Notes: generated by a model not told the origin, from the letters alone. 64,000 nt of DNA from Acidimicrobiaceae bacterium (GCA_024641005.1 JAHEDX010000002.1:45100-109099), one strand, 5' to 3'. Shown: positions 48,205 through 57,033, counted from the stretch's first letter. Program-made: numbers and translations.

Positions 48205-48498
48205 TCAGTTCTCGACGATCGCGAGCACGTCGCGAGCGTTGAGCACGAGCACGTCGTCGCCACCGGTGGTCACCTCGGTGCCGCCGTACTTCGAGTAGAG
48301 AACGGTCTGGCCGACCTCGATGCCGAGCGGGATGATCTCTCCGGTCGACTCGGCGCGCTTGCCGGGTCCCACGGCGAGAACCGTGCCCTGTTGCGGCTTC
48401 TCCTTGGCGGTGTCGGGGATCACGAGACCCGATGCGGTCTGGGTCTCGGCCTCGTTCGGCTTGACGACAATACGGTCATCCAGCGGCTTCAGGTTCAT
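48205..48498 (-). CDS. groES: Co-chaperonin GroES (Hsp10)
   Basis: The 97-residue lid of the GroEL chamber, with [18 protein letters not shown] at the N-terminus, the mobile loop [20 protein letters not shown] and the C-terminal [17 protein letters not shown]. The frame is open nine codons upstream, but ATG 48498 gives the universal start. Two CIRCE elements upstream show control by HrcA. Confidence 0.97.
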   Translation of the reverse strand: MNLKPLDDRIVVKPNEAETQTASGLVIPDTAKEKPQQGTVLAVGPGKRAESTGEIIPLGIEVGQTVLYSKYGGTEVTTGGDDVLVLNARDVLAIVEN

Positions 48499-48555
48499 GG
48501 GTGCATGCCTCCATTGGCGTGTCACGGTGGTGGTTGATCTCGCTGATCTGGGTCG

Positions 48556-48582
48556 TTAGCACTCGACCCGTGCGAGTGCCAA
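48556..48582. promoter_or_regulatory. CIRCE operator 1 (HrcA site), proximal to groES
   Basis: TTAGCACTC-N9-GAGTGCCAA matches the CIRCE consensus (TTAGCACTC-N9-GAGTGCTAA) at 17 of 18 positions. It lies 57 bp upstream of the groES ATG and should repress the operon until heat stress inactivates HrcA. hrcA itself is not in the window. Confidence 0.92.
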
Positions 48583-48604
48583 TGGTAGACAGGTAGGTAC
48601 CCGA

Positions 48605-48631
48605 TTAGCAACCGGCAGGTGAGAGTGCTAA
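48605..48631. promoter_or_regulatory. CIRCE operator 2, left half degenerate
   Basis: TTAGCAACC-N9-GAGTGCTAA has a perfect right arm and a left arm matching at 6 of 9 positions plus correct spacing. The centres of the two elements are 49 bp apart, so they lie on about the same face of the helix. Confidence 0.75.
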
Positions 48632-48645
48632 TCGAGCCTCGGGGG

Positions 48646-49437
48646 TCACCGGCGCGACCGGCGTCCGGCGAGCAACACGTCGACGACCCGCTGCGGGGTC
48701 GAGGTGATCAGGGGAAACACCGCTGCTCGTCGCGGGAATCGAACCGTTGCACGATCCTTCTCGACGGCGTCGACCACCCCTGCCGCAACTCGATCACGGG
48801 GCACCTCGGGCATCAACTGCAGCCGGCGTAGCCGGCGAAAGCCGCGCTCGGATGGAGGATGCGAGTACACCCGATCGAGCATGTCGGTCGGAATAGGTCC
48901 GATCTCCACGATCGTCGACCGCACCGGCGACCCCCGCATCTCGCTGCGCAGAACGCGATGGAAGTTCGAGAGTCCGGCCTTCGAGCTCGCGTACAGCGAC
49001 ATCCCGGAGAACGCCGCGCTCGATGCCATCGAGCTGACGTTCACGATGTGCCCCCGGCCCCGCTGCTCCATCCGCGGGACCACCTGGCGACACAGTTCGA
49101 TCGGTGTCAACAGGTTCAGCTCGTGTATCGAGTACACATCGCTCCCAGTCGCGTCGAAGAGCGACCCGACGGTCTCGACACCCGCGTTGTTGACCCAGAC
49201 ATCGATCGGGCCGTTGGCGGCCTCGATCCGCTCGACCAGAGCGTCGACCTGGCTCCGATCCGACAGATCGGCGACCACGGCGATGCCGCCCACGCGAGCC
49301 ATGACCTCGCTCAGGACATCGGCGCGGCGAGCAACCCCGATGACCCGTGCACCCCGCGCGGCCGCCTCGGCCGCGATCGACTCGCCGATGCCGGCGGATG
49401 CCCCTGTCACCACCCAGGTCGTACCTCGAATCTGCAT
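48646..49437 (-). CDS. Short-chain dehydrogenase/reductase
   Basis: Classical SDR of 263 residues with TGASAGIGES cofactor motif, WVNNAGVE, catalytic Ser in NVSSMASS, and Tyr/Lys in YASSKAG. An extended basic C-terminus (RFPRRAAVFPL to RRSRR) may touch membranes, as in some lipid-acting SDRs. Substrate unknown. It lies upstream of the CIRCE region on the same strand and is intact, unlike the SDR gene at 24 kb. Confidence 0.9.
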   Translation of the reverse strand: MQIRGTTWVVTGASAGIGESIAAEAAARGARVIGVARRADVLSEVMARVGGIAVVADLSDRSQVDALVERIEAANGPIDVWVNNAGVETVGSLFDATGSDVYSIHELNLLTPIELCRQVVPRMEQRGRGHIVNVSSMASSAAFSGMSLYASSKAGLSNFHRVLRSEMRGSPVRSTIVEIGPIPTDMLDRVYSHPPSERGFRRLRRLQLMPEVPRDRVAAGVVDAVEKDRATVRFPRRAAVFPLITSTPQRVVDVLLAGRRSRR

Positions 49438-49492
49438 CGACGAGTTCTATCACCGCCCGAAGCGGTCGACGGGTCCGATTCGAACCGCGTGC

Positions 49493-50122
49493 TCAGGTGC
49501 CCGCGACCGCGACGCCACACGCCCGCAGCAGGCCGATCGTCTCCACCAGAGGAAGGCCGATCACGTTGCTGGGGCTGCCGTCGATGCGGTGCACCAATGC
49601 TCCACCTGCCGTCTGCATGCCGTAGGCGCCGGCCTTGTCGAGGTGCTCACCCATCGACAGGTACCAGTCGATGCGTCGCTCGTCGAGTCGGGCGAACGTG
49701 ACCTGCGTCGTGACCGTGGCGGTGTGCAACCCTGAAATTCGCCAGCCCACCACCGAGGTGTGGACTTGGTGGGTCCGCCCCGACAGCAGCAGCAGCATGC
49801 GACGCGCATCCTCGTCGTCGACCGGCTTCGCCAGGATCTCGCCGTCGACGTCGACGGTCGTGTCGGCAGCCAGCACCACGACCGCGCCGGTCGCACCCAT
49901 ACCGAGACGGCCGACGACCGCAAGCGCTTTCGACCTGGCGACACGTTCGACATAGTCCGACGGCGATTCACCTGGATGCTCGGTCTCGTCGACGTCGGCC
50001 GGACGTACCACGAAATCGAGTCCGATCGAACGAAGCAGTTGCTGACGGCGCGCCGACGCCGAGGCGAGGATCAGCGCAGGCCCGACCGCCGTAGGTCGAG
50101 ATGGTGACACTGCATCGGCCAT
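49493..50122 (-). CDS. maf: Maf-like nucleoside triphosphate pyrophosphatase
   Basis: House-cleaning enzyme of 209 residues that hydrolyses non-canonical nucleotides. It has the N-terminal LILASASARRQQLLRSIGL, the catalytic Asp in VLAADTTVDVDG, GKP-like LAKPVDDEDA and the C-terminal YGMQTAGGALVHRIDGSPSN. Eight bp separate it from the dusB stop, so the two form an operon. Confidence 0.93.
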   Translation of the reverse strand: MADAVSPSRPTAVGPALILASASARRQQLLRSIGLDFVVRPADVDETEHPGESPSDYVERVARSKALAVVGRLGMGATGAVVVLAADTTVDVDGEILAKPVDDEDARRMLLLLSGRTHQVHTSVVGWRISGLHTATVTTQVTFARLDERRIDWYLSMGEHLDKAGAYGMQTAGGALVHRIDGSPSNVIGLPLVETIGLLRACGVAVAGT

Positions 50123-50130
50123 GATGCCGG

Positions 50131-51273
50131 TCAGCCGCCAGAGAGCGCCATGACGTCGGCATCATCGGGAACGACCAGATCGTCTCGATGATCGAGGTAA
50201 CCGTCGGGCAGCGACACCTTGATCGGACCGTTCGTGTGCCCTCGCTTGATGCGTTCCCCACCTTCGACGATCCCGGTCGAGCGATCGAGGTCGCCGATGA
50301 TGCGTTCGATCTCGGCGAGCGAAGAGATCTGGGACAGATCGCGTCGGACGGCCGGTCCGACCGGGTAGCCCGACATGTACCACGACGTGTGCTTGCGGAA
50401 ATCGCGCATGGCGAACTGCTCGCCGCCATGGCCCTCATAGTGTTCGACCAGCAGACGGGCGTGGCGCATCATCGCGTCGAGCACCTCGCCGAGCAATCGG
50501 GGTGGCGGCGCCACACCGCCGTTCAGGACCGCGGCCAGGTCACCGAACAGCCAGGGGCGCCCGAGGCAGCCGCGGCCGATCACCACCCCGTCGCAGCCTG
50601 TGGCGCTCATCATCTCGACGGCGTCACTGGCCTGCCAGATGTCACCATTGCCGAGCACGGGAATCCCCTCGACGGCCTGCTTGAGTTCGCCGATCGCGTC
50701 CCAGCGTGCTTCGCCCGAGTAATGCTGCTGCACAGTGCGGGCGTGCAGGGCGATCCACGCCACGCCCTCTTCGGCGCAGATCAACCCGGTCGAGATGTCG
50801 GTACGCAGGTCGTCCCACAGGCCCATCCGGAACTTGGCGGTGACCGGCACACCGTACGGGGCAGCGGCTCCGACGGCGGCACGCAGAATCGCCCGCAGCA
50901 ACCTCGGCTTGGCCGGCACGGCGGCTCCGCCACCCTTGCGCATGACCTTCGCCGCCGGGCATCCGAAGTTGAGATCGATGTGGTCGACGAGGCCCTCGTC
51001 GCACACCGAATGCACCGCCCGCTCGACCATCTCGGGGTCACTGCCGTACAACTGCAGGCTGCGCGGTGACTCGTCGGGGCCGAAGCTCATCATCCGCAGC
51101 GTCTTGTCGTTGCGGTACACGACGGCGGTCGCCATGACCATCTCGTTGACGTACACGAGATCGGGTGCGTACGAACGGCACATCGCGCGAAAGGCGCGAT
51201 TGGTGACCCCCGCCATGGGGGCGAGCACCACTGGGGCGGCCGGTGTGAAATCTCCGATGCGAAGCGACGACAT
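50131..51273 (-). CDS. dusB: tRNA-dihydrouridine synthase B
   Basis: FMN-dependent TIM-barrel enzyme (380 residues) that reduces uridine to dihydrouridine in tRNA. FMN-binding PVVLAPMAGVTNRAFR, the catalytic Cys in DLNFGCPAAKVMRKGGG, and HARTVQQHYSGEA with GNGDIWQASDA and VVIGRGCLGRPW are all present. The frame is open upstream to 51849, but MSSLRIGDF at 51273 is the family start, and TACCGT lies 9 nt before it. Followed by maf. Confidence 0.94.
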   Translation of the reverse strand: MSSLRIGDFTPAAPVVLAPMAGVTNRAFRAMCRSYAPDLVYVNEMVMATAVVYRNDKTLRMMSFGPDESPRSLQLYGSDPEMVERAVHSVCDEGLVDHIDLNFGCPAAKVMRKGGGAAVPAKPRLLRAILRAAVGAAAPYGVPVTAKFRMGLWDDLRTDISTGLICAEEGVAWIALHARTVQQHYSGEARWDAIGELKQAVEGIPVLGNGDIWQASDAVEMMSATGCDGVVIGRGCLGRPWLFGDLAAVLNGGVAPPPRLLGEVLDAMMRHARLLVEHYEGHGGEQFAMRDFRKHTSWYMSGYPVGPAVRRDLSQISSLAEIERIIGDLDRSTGIVEGGERIKRGHTNGPIKVSLPDGYLDHRDDLVVPDDADVMALSGG

Positions 51274-51327
51274 GACCTGACCACGGTACCGGCGACCGGC
51301 GCTGTGCAGGTCGCTACAGTCGCTGTC

Positions 51328-51774
51328 GTGCCTCCGGCGACCGTCATCAGCAAAGAGTTCGCCGAGCTGACGGCGACGGAGTTGCACGACATCCTGCAGC
51401 TGCGCGGTGACGTGTTCGTGGTCGAGCAGCAGTGCGCCTACGCCGACGTCGACGGGCGCGACACCGAGGCAACGACCCGCCACCACTGGATCGAACGCGA
51501 CGGCTCGGTCGCCGCCTACGCACGCACCATGGTCGAGGCCGGCGGGGCCGTGCGGATCGGCCGGGTCGTCACCGCGCCCACCCATCGCGGCTGCGGCCTC
51601 GCCACCCGGCTGCTCGCTCATCTGGTCGGCCTCGCCAACGGCGCCGTCGTGCTCGATGCACAGAGCTATCTGGTCGAGTGGTACGAGCAGATGGGCTTCA
51701 CCGTCGGTGGACCCGAGTTCGTCGAGGACGGCATCCCACACGTGCCGATGGGTCGGGTCAGCGGCGACCGGTGA
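51328..51774 (+). CDS. GNAT family N-acetyltransferase (ElaA-like)
   Basis: Acetyl-CoA-dependent acyltransferase of 148 residues. The ElaA-type signature LRGDVFVVEQQCAYADVDG is followed by the acetyl-CoA loop RVVTAPTHRGCGLATRLL and the C-terminal EWYEQMGFTVGGPEFVEDGI with PHVPM. Substrate unknown. GTG 51328 is preferred over GTG 51304 because TACAGT ends 7 nt before it. It overlaps the end of the convergent gene by 17 bp. Confidence 0.88.
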   Translation: MPPATVISKEFAELTATELHDILQLRGDVFVVEQQCAYADVDGRDTEATTRHHWIERDGSVAAYARTMVEAGGAVRIGRVVTAPTHRGCGLATRLLAHLVGLANGAVVLDAQSYLVEWYEQMGFTVGGPEFVEDGIPHVPMGRVSGDR

Positions 51775-52237
51775 CCTCGATGCGAAACACCGGGAAGCCC
51801 GCAGCGATCTCGCCGAGCCGCTCATCGGATGAGTCGGCGTCGACGCCATCGAAGAACTTGCCGACCTCGAACCCCCAGGCCTTCAGGTAGGCCCGGAGCA
51901 CCGCTGTCTTGCCGGTGTCGTCCAACTCGGCCGCCACGAACTCGTCGTACCGGCGACCCCGGCGCAACCGACCTCGGCCTGCCGCCCTGAGGTTGCGAAC
52001 CCATTGTGTCTGACCACGTGGCGCGACCAGATACGTGACGCCGTCGAGTGCCAAGGGATTCACCGGCACGGTGCGCCACTCACCGGTCGTGCGCCCCTGC
52101 ACCAGTAGCTGGCGTGATCCGCGGATCGAGATGCCGAGCTTGGCGAGGCCCACCACGATCGGGTTCATCACAGAACGAGTGAAGCGATCAGGGGCGAGGT
52201 ATCTGGCGGCCGGACCGGTGCTGGTGCTGGTGGACAT
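51758..52237 (-). CDS. Nitroreductase/deazaflavin (DDN)-type oxidoreductase
   Basis: A 159-residue member of the split-barrel family that includes the F420-dependent nitroreductase Ddn. The core is LLVQGRTTGEWRTVPVNPLA, YLVAPRGQTQWVRNLRAAGR, RLRRGRR and EVGKFFDGVDADS. These proteins use reduced F420 (or FMN), often to reduce quinones, which implies an F420-making host; cofactor use is inferred. It is divergent from a TetR gene and shares twin palindromes with it, so it is the likely target of that regulator. Confidence 0.87.
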   Translation of the reverse strand: MSTSTSTGPAARYLAPDRFTRSVMNPIVVGLAKLGISIRGSRQLLVQGRTTGEWRTVPVNPLALDGVTYLVAPRGQTQWVRNLRAAGRGRLRRGRRYDEFVAAELDDTGKTAVLRAYLKAWGFEVGKFFDGVDADSSDERLGEIAAGFPVFRIEVTGRR

Positions 52238-52258
52238 GGTGGCGACTCCGTTCGTGAC

Positions 52259-52274
52259 GAGAGCAGTGCTCTCT
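52259..52274. promoter_or_regulatory. TetR-type operator, copy 1
   Basis: Palindrome GAGAGCA-G-TGCTCTC. The 15-nt core AGAGCAGTGCTCTCT is repeated exactly at 52315-52329. The site lies 22 bp upstream of the DDN start, where a bound regulator would block it. Confidence 0.8.
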
Positions 52275-52314
52275 GTTACCTGGACGAGTGAACCACGAGC
52301 GAGCCGAAGAATCA

Positions 52315-52329
52315 AGAGCAGTGCTCTCT
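52315..52329. promoter_or_regulatory. TetR-type operator, copy 2
   Basis: The same AGAGCA-G-TGCTCT palindrome, with centre 55 bp from copy 1 and 30 bp upstream of the TetR start. Two equal sites serve two divergent promoters, so the regulator probably represses both. Confidence 0.8.
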
Positions 52330-52359
52330 TTTTGGTGTGGCGTCAGGCACACTGGCTAC

Positions 52360-53058
52360 ATGGATGCTCCCCGCACTCGCCAACAGCACCGTGAGCAGGT
52401 CACCGACGAGCTCATGTCGGCGGCCCGTCGACAGCTTGCGCAGGCCGGCGCAGCAGGCCTCTCACTGCGGTCCGTCGCCAGAGAGATCGGCATGGTGTCA
52501 TCGGCCGTGTACCGCTATGTCGACAGCCGCGACGATCTCCTGACGCGACTCATCATCGAGTCGTACGACTCGCTCGGCGCGGCCGCGGAACACGCGGCCT
52601 CGGAACACGCCGACAGCGGCGACCTCGACCGTTGGTCGGCGACCGCGGCTGCGATCCGGCGGTGGTCACTCGACCAACCTCACGACTACCTGCTGCTCTA
52701 CGGCTCGCCGGTGCCGGGCTACGCGGCGCCGCAGGACACCACGACACCGGGCGGACGCGTGCCGCTCGCGTTGGTGTCGATCGTACGCGATGCCCGAACA
52801 GCCGGGCGGCTCGTGCCCCCGGTCGAGGCCGACCGGGCCGCGCCCGCGACGTTGCGAGTCGATTTCGACCGGCTGGCGGAGGTGATCGACATCGAGGCCG
52901 CACCTGCGATCATGCTGGCCACGATCACCGGTTGGACCCAGATGTTCGGAATGATCGGTTTCGAACTGACCAACCAGACACGCGGCGTGATCGACGACCA
53001 TGCCGGCCTGTTCGACGCGACGACTCGACTGACGGGTTGGCTGATCGGCCTGCGGTGA
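52360..53058 (+). CDS. TetR family transcriptional regulator
   Basis: Repressor of 232 residues. The N-terminal helix-turn-helix is LSLRSVAREIGMVSSAVYRY followed by DSRDDLLTRLI; the C-terminal ligand domain contains RWSLDQPHDYLLLYGSPVPG, a form common in actinobacterial TetR proteins with a WHG-type C-terminal domain. Twin palindromes in the divergent promoter are its likely operators and the DDN-type gene its likely target. The inducer is unknown. Confidence 0.9.
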   Translation: MDAPRTRQQHREQVTDELMSAARRQLAQAGAAGLSLRSVAREIGMVSSAVYRYVDSRDDLLTRLIIESYDSLGAAAEHAASEHADSGDLDRWSATAAAIRRWSLDQPHDYLLLYGSPVPGYAAPQDTTTPGGRVPLALVSIVRDARTAGRLVPPVEADRAAPATLRVDFDRLAEVIDIEAAPAIMLATITGWTQMFGMIGFELTNQTRGVIDDHAGLFDATTRLTGWLIGLR

Positions 53059-53067
53059 CCGCGATGC

Positions 53068-54093
53068 TCAGGCGTCGACGAGCGGCAGCTTGAGGTTCGG
53101 GAACGCACCGACGTCGAGCGGCGTCGGCCCGTCGCTCGCGAGCCGGTACCAGCCGGCTGCAGCGATCATGGCCGCGTTGTCGGTACACATCGCTCGACTC
53201 GGCAGGAACCCCTTGATATCCGCCGCCGCGCAGGCGCCCAGCATCTCCTCACGAAGCAGCGAGTTGGCGGCGACTCCCCCACCCAGCACGATCCCCTTCG
53301 CTCCGACCGTCTCGGCCGCACGACGAGCCTTCTTGACCAGCACGTCGACCACGGCCATCTGGAACGAGGCGGCAACATCGGCCGACGCGACGTCAGGGTG
53401 CTTGCGGACATAGTTCATGACGGCGGTCTTCAAGCCGCTGAAGCTGAAGTCGAGGTTGTCACGATCATCGGTGAGGGCGCGTGGAAACCTGACCGCGTCG
53501 GGGTCGCCGTGTAGAGCGGCGGCATCGATCGCGGGCCCGCCCGGGTAACCGAGGTCGAGAAATCGGGCGACCTTGTCGAACGCCTCGCCTGCCGCATCAT
53601 CGATGGTCTGGCCGAGCATGCGGTACTGCCCGTGGCCGCGCATCTCGATCAGCATCGTGTGGCCACCCGACACGAGCAGCACCACCATCGGGAACTCGAG
53701 CGTCGGGTCCTCGAGGAACGCCGAGTAGAGATGTGCTTCGAGATGGTTGACGCCGATGAACGGCACGTCCCACGCCAGTGACAACGCCTTGGCCGCCGAG
53801 ACCCCGACCAGCAGAGCGCCGATCAGCCCGGGACCGACCGTGCACGCCACAGCGTCGATCCGCGAATCGTCGATGCCGGCCTCCACGACCGCTCGGGCCA
53901 CGACCGGATTGAGCGCCTCGAGGTGCGCTCGGCTGGCGATCTCCGGAACCACTCCCCCGAAATCGGCATGGATCTCGATCTGGCTGGAGACCACGCTCGA
54001 AATCACATCGCTGCCACCCATCACGAGGGCCGCTGCGGTTTCGTCACAGCTCGTTTCGATACCGAGAACCAGCGTCGACTCGTCAATCTTCAT
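53068..54093 (-). CDS. tsaD: tRNA N6-threonylcarbamoyladenosine transferase
   Basis: ASKHA-fold enzyme (341 residues) that transfers threonylcarbamoyl to A37 of ANN-reading tRNAs, working with TsaB and TsaE. Present are GIETSCDETAAALV, the metal ligands in NHLEAHLYSAF, LLVSGGHTMLI, and ASFQMAVVDVLVKK with GGGVAANSLLREEM. ATG 54093 overlaps the rimI stop by 4 bp. It ends the tsaE-tsaB-rimI-tsaD run. Confidence 0.97.
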   Translation of the reverse strand: MKIDESTLVLGIETSCDETAAALVMGGSDVISSVVSSQIEIHADFGGVVPEIASRAHLEALNPVVARAVVEAGIDDSRIDAVACTVGPGLIGALLVGVSAAKALSLAWDVPFIGVNHLEAHLYSAFLEDPTLEFPMVVLLVSGGHTMLIEMRGHGQYRMLGQTIDDAAGEAFDKVARFLDLGYPGGPAIDAAALHGDPDAVRFPRALTDDRDNLDFSFSGLKTAVMNYVRKHPDVASADVAASFQMAVVDVLVKKARRAAETVGAKGIVLGGGVAANSLLREEMLGACAAADIKGFLPSRAMCTDNAAMIAAAGWYRLASDGPTPLDVGAFPNLKLPLVDA

Positions 54094-54641
54094 CGGGCGA
54101 TCGCTCTCAGTCGTTCGGCATAGGCCGGCGTGTGGATGTCGTGACACCACATCACGATCGCATCCTCGGTGTTCTCGTAGTAGCGCTTGCGTATCCCCGC
54201 CGGTGCGAAACCGAAGCGGCGGTACAGCTCGTGTGCACCCTCGCTCGAGGCGCGGACCTCGAGCGTCCAGGCGACACAGCCGTGAGCGATCGCCGCGTCG
54301 GCCAACGCCAGCATCAGCCTGGTCGCGATGCCCTCGCGTCGACGATCGGGATCGACAGCGATATTGGTGATGTGTGCCTGGTCACCATCGGGGTCGGCGA
54401 CGAACCAGAGACCGCCGTACCCCACGACGCTGCGGTCCGAGCAACCGACGAGATAGCACCGTGAGCCGTCCTTCACCTGATCGAGCTCGCTCTCGAAGAC
54501 CGACCGCGACCACGATTTCGGGTAGGCGCCCTGCTCGATCGGCATGACGGCGCGCAGATGCTTCCGGCGCATCGGTTCGATGGTCACATCGTCGGGCGCA
54601 GAACCGTCGGCTCTCGTGATGAACCTCGAGATCACGCTCAT
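54090..54641 (-). CDS. rimI: Ribosomal-protein-alanine N-acetyltransferase-like GNAT
   Basis: Acetyltransferase of 183 residues with the acetyl-CoA loop VDPDRRREGIATRLML preceded by ITNIA, and the RimI-like ending LEVRASSEGAHELYRRFGFA with IRKRYYENTEDAIVM. It should acetylate ribosomal protein N-termini; the call rests on sequence form and the fixed place between tsaB and tsaD. Overlaps both neighbours by 4 bp (ATGA at each end). Confidence 0.93.
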   Translation of the reverse strand: MSVISRFITRADGSAPDDVTIEPMRRKHLRAVMPIEQGAYPKSWSRSVFESELDQVKDGSRCYLVGCSDRSVVGYGGLWFVADPDGDQAHITNIAVDPDRRREGIATRLMLALADAAIAHGCVAWTLEVRASSEGAHELYRRFGFAPAGIRKRYYENTEDAIVMWCHDIHTPAYAERLRAIAR

Positions 54642-55333
54642 GGCCGGCTCTCCCGGATCGCCCAATTGATCTGGGCATCGGGGGCGCGGAGGTAGATCGG
54701 CTCGATCTCGCCCGGTCGAACCCATTCCTCGCGCAACGCGCGCGCGTGGGCGAGTTGGACGAGTGCCCCCGGTGACGGGTGCACCGGCCCCGAAATCTCA
54801 CAATGGAATCCCTCGAGGATCTCCTCGCGGTACCTCTCGGCCCCATCGCCGACGCAGAGCGCGTCCTGGCTGCGCGCCAGAAGGTCCGCGACGAGTTCGT
54901 CGACCGGGCCGACCGCCGGAGCGCTGACCTGTTGGACGCCTCCCGGCACCTGGCGGTACATCGCCCAGAACACTTCGCCCTTGCGAGCATCGATCGCCGG
55001 CACGACCACCCGATCGGTGTGACGGCACGGAAAGGCCAGCAGGTCGAGTGAGCTGATACCGATCATCGGGATCTTCAAGGCCTGTGCGAGTGCCTTACCC
55101 GCCGCGAGTCCGACCCGCATGCCGGTGAACAGCCCCGGACCCACGTCGACCGCTACGCACCCGAGCTCGCCGAGTTCGACATCGGCCTGCCGACAGACGA
55201 ACTCGATCGCCGGCGTCAGGATCTCGGCGTGGCGACGGCCGCGCGCCACCTCGAATGTCGCGATGACACCCTCGTGCCCACCGATCGACACACCGACCTG
55301 TTGGGTCGCCGACTCGATTCCGAGGATCAACAT
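54638..55333 (-). CDS. tsaB: tRNA t6A biosynthesis protein, TsaD partner
   Basis: ASKHA-fold paralogue of TsaD (231 residues) that forms the TsaBDE complex. Typical: MLILGIESATQQVGVSIG, HAEILTPAIEFV, VDVGPGLFTGMRVGLAAGKA and ISSLDLLAFP; the metal ligands of TsaD are absent, as expected. ATG 55333 overlaps tsaE by 7 bp. Confidence 0.95.
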   Translation of the reverse strand: MLILGIESATQQVGVSIGGHEGVIATFEVARGRRHAEILTPAIEFVCRQADVELGELGCVAVDVGPGLFTGMRVGLAAGKALAQALKIPMIGISSLDLLAFPCRHTDRVVVPAIDARKGEVFWAMYRQVPGGVQQVSAPAVGPVDELVADLLARSQDALCVGDGAERYREEILEGFHCEISGPVHPSPGALVQLAHARALREEWVRPGEIEPIYLRAPDAQINWAIRESRP

Positions 55334-55854
55334 CGGTACGCCTCGAGTGCGTGGACGACCCGGTCCCATCTTCCGGCCCAGGACCGTCCGGTCGCCTGCA
55401 CCTCGATCAGGCGCGATCCGTCGAGCCCGAACTCGTCGAGAGGGTCATCTGGACCTTCCGCCTCATCATCGAGATCGTCACGACCGAGCCGCACCTCGAG
55501 GTGATCGCCGAACCCGGCAGCGGCGACATCACCCCACTCGACCAGCACGATCCCGTCGAACTCGGCCAGCTCGGGCAAGGCGAGTTCGTCGACGTCGGTC
55601 GTCGAGTCGAGCCGGTAGAGGTCGGCGTGGTGCAGGGTGACCTTGCCGGGGCACGGATAGCTGTGGACCAACGTGAACGTCGGCGAGGTGATCGCCTCGG
55701 TCACACCGAGGGCGCGGCCGAAACCCTGCGCGAACGCGGTCTTGCCCGCACCCATCTCGCCGGCCAGCACGATGATGTCGCCGACGCGCGCCAACCCGGC
55801 CAGCACCGAGGCGATGGCGTGGGTATCGGACAATGAGGAGGCGCGCAGCAACAT
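55327..55854 (-). CDS. tsaE: tRNA t6A biosynthesis ATPase
   Basis: P-loop ATPase (175 residues) that energises TsaBD turnover. Walker A is GEMGAGKTAFAQGF; switch-like ITSPTFTLVHSY and the acidic HHADLYRLD and EWGD follow. The extra C-terminal acidic region (DDEAEGPDDPLDE) is longer than in E. coli. ATG 55860 is in frame, but TAGCAT ends only 3 nt before it and 9 nt before ATG 55854, so the shorter start is preferred. Confidence 0.94.
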   Translation of the reverse strand: MLLRASSLSDTHAIASVLAGLARVGDIIVLAGEMGAGKTAFAQGFGRALGVTEAITSPTFTLVHSYPCPGKVTLHHADLYRLDSTTDVDELALPELAEFDGIVLVEWGDVAAAGFGDHLEVRLGRDDLDDEAEGPDDPLDEFGLDGSRLIEVQATGRSWAGRWDRVVHALEAYRC

Positions 55855-55866
55855 CTGCATTCGATG

Positions 55867-57033
55867 CTACGAGTTGTGAGAAGTACCCGGCACAACATTC
55901 GTTTCGACGCGGGGGATGCGCTTGCTGATTCCGCACACGATCTCGTAACCGATCGTGCCCAATCGCTCGGCCCATTCCTCGACTCGAATCCGTTCGCCAC
56001 CCTGCTCACCGATCAGTACGGCCTCGTCGCCCGGTGCGACATCGGCATCTCCGACGTCGACCATCAGCTGGTCCATCGTGACGACCCCGACGATCGGACA
56101 CCGACGACCACCGATCAACACATCGGCACCGGCCCGCTCGGGCAAGGTGCCGAGTCGACGCGGAACGCCATCGGCGTATCCCAACGGCAGCGTCGCGACT
56201 GTCGTGTCCTCGGCGAAGCGGTGACGCCAGCCATACGAGATTGCGCTGCCGGCAGCGACCCGCTTGACGTACGACACGCGCGCCTTGAGCGTCATGACCG
56301 GCCGCAGATCGGTCGTCAGGTGGTCGACGCCGGGGCCAGGCGAGATGCCGTAGATCGCGATACCGGCGCGGACGAACGACCGCCGAGCCGACGGTAGGGC
56401 GAGGGCCGCGGCCGAGTTCGCGGCGTGCACCGTCTCGGATCGAATGGCAGCGGTATCGAGATCGGCGAGTACGGCATCGAACCGGTCGAGCTGTTCGGTC
56501 GACGCCGTGGATCGGGGCTCGTCGGCACAGGCGAGATGCGTGTACACGCCTGCCAACCTGAGCGCAGGGCCATGTTCGACGACACGACGAATCACCGACA
56601 CGGCGCGGTCGGCGGAGATCCCGACCCGCTGCATACCGGTGTCGATGTTGACGTGCACCGCCAGCTCGACGCCCACATCCAGCGCCTCCTGTGCAAGCCG
56701 ATCGATCATCTCGATCGAATACACCGTCGGGGTGAGCTCGTTGCGGACGAGATCACCCAGTTGGTCCTCGGGCTGCTCGGTGAGCACGAGGATCGGCACG
56801 TCGATGCCCGCCTCACGCAACTCGATCCCTTCGTCCACCAAAGCGACGCACAGTCCCTGGGCGCCCGCTCCGATCGCGTGTCGAGCGACGCGGGTGGCGC
56901 CGTGACCGTAGCCGTCGGCCTTGACGACCGCCCAGACGTCGCTCGGTCCGATCGAACGCCCGATCACGTCGACGTTGTGGCTGATCGCAGCGAGATCGAT
57001 CTCAGCCCATGCCCAGCGGCCGACACCCGTCAC
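55867..57033 (-). CDS. alr: Alanine racemase
   Basis: PLP enzyme (388 residues) supplying D-alanine for peptidoglycan. The PLP Lys38 is in WAVVKADGYGHGA, the second catalytic Tyr in ISYGWRHRF, and NIDTGMQRVGI and VVTMDQLMVDV are also conserved. The GTG start overlaps the upstream SGNH gene stop by 4 bp. The frame is open much further upstream but without conserved sequence. Confidence 0.96.
   Translation of the reverse strand: MTGVGRWAWAEIDLAAISHNVDVIGRSIGPSDVWAVVKADGYGHGATRVARHAIGAGAQGLCVALVDEGIELREAGIDVPILVLTEQPEDQLGDLVRNELTPTVYSIEMIDRLAQEALDVGVELAVHVNIDTGMQRVGISADRAVSVIRRVVEHGPALRLAGVYTHLACADEPRSTASTEQLDRFDAVLADLDTAAIRSETVHAANSAAALALPSARRSFVRAGIAIYGISPGPGVDHLTTDLRPVMTLKARVSYVKRVAAGSAISYGWRHRFAEDTTVATLPLGYADGVPRRLGTLPERAGADVLIGGRRCPIVGVVTMDQLMVDVGDADVAPGDEAVLIGEQGGERIRVEEWAERLGTIGYEIVCGISKRIPRVETNVVPGTSHNS

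Noticed and set aside
48735..48760. Second tRNA-like T-loop (GAATCGAACC)
   Set aside because: It lies inside the intact SDR coding sequence and does not fold as a T-arm.
49465..49495. tRNA-like T-loop (GATTCGAACC read on the minus strand)
   Set aside because: The flanking bases do not form a T-stem or acceptor stem, and no anticodon arm is present.
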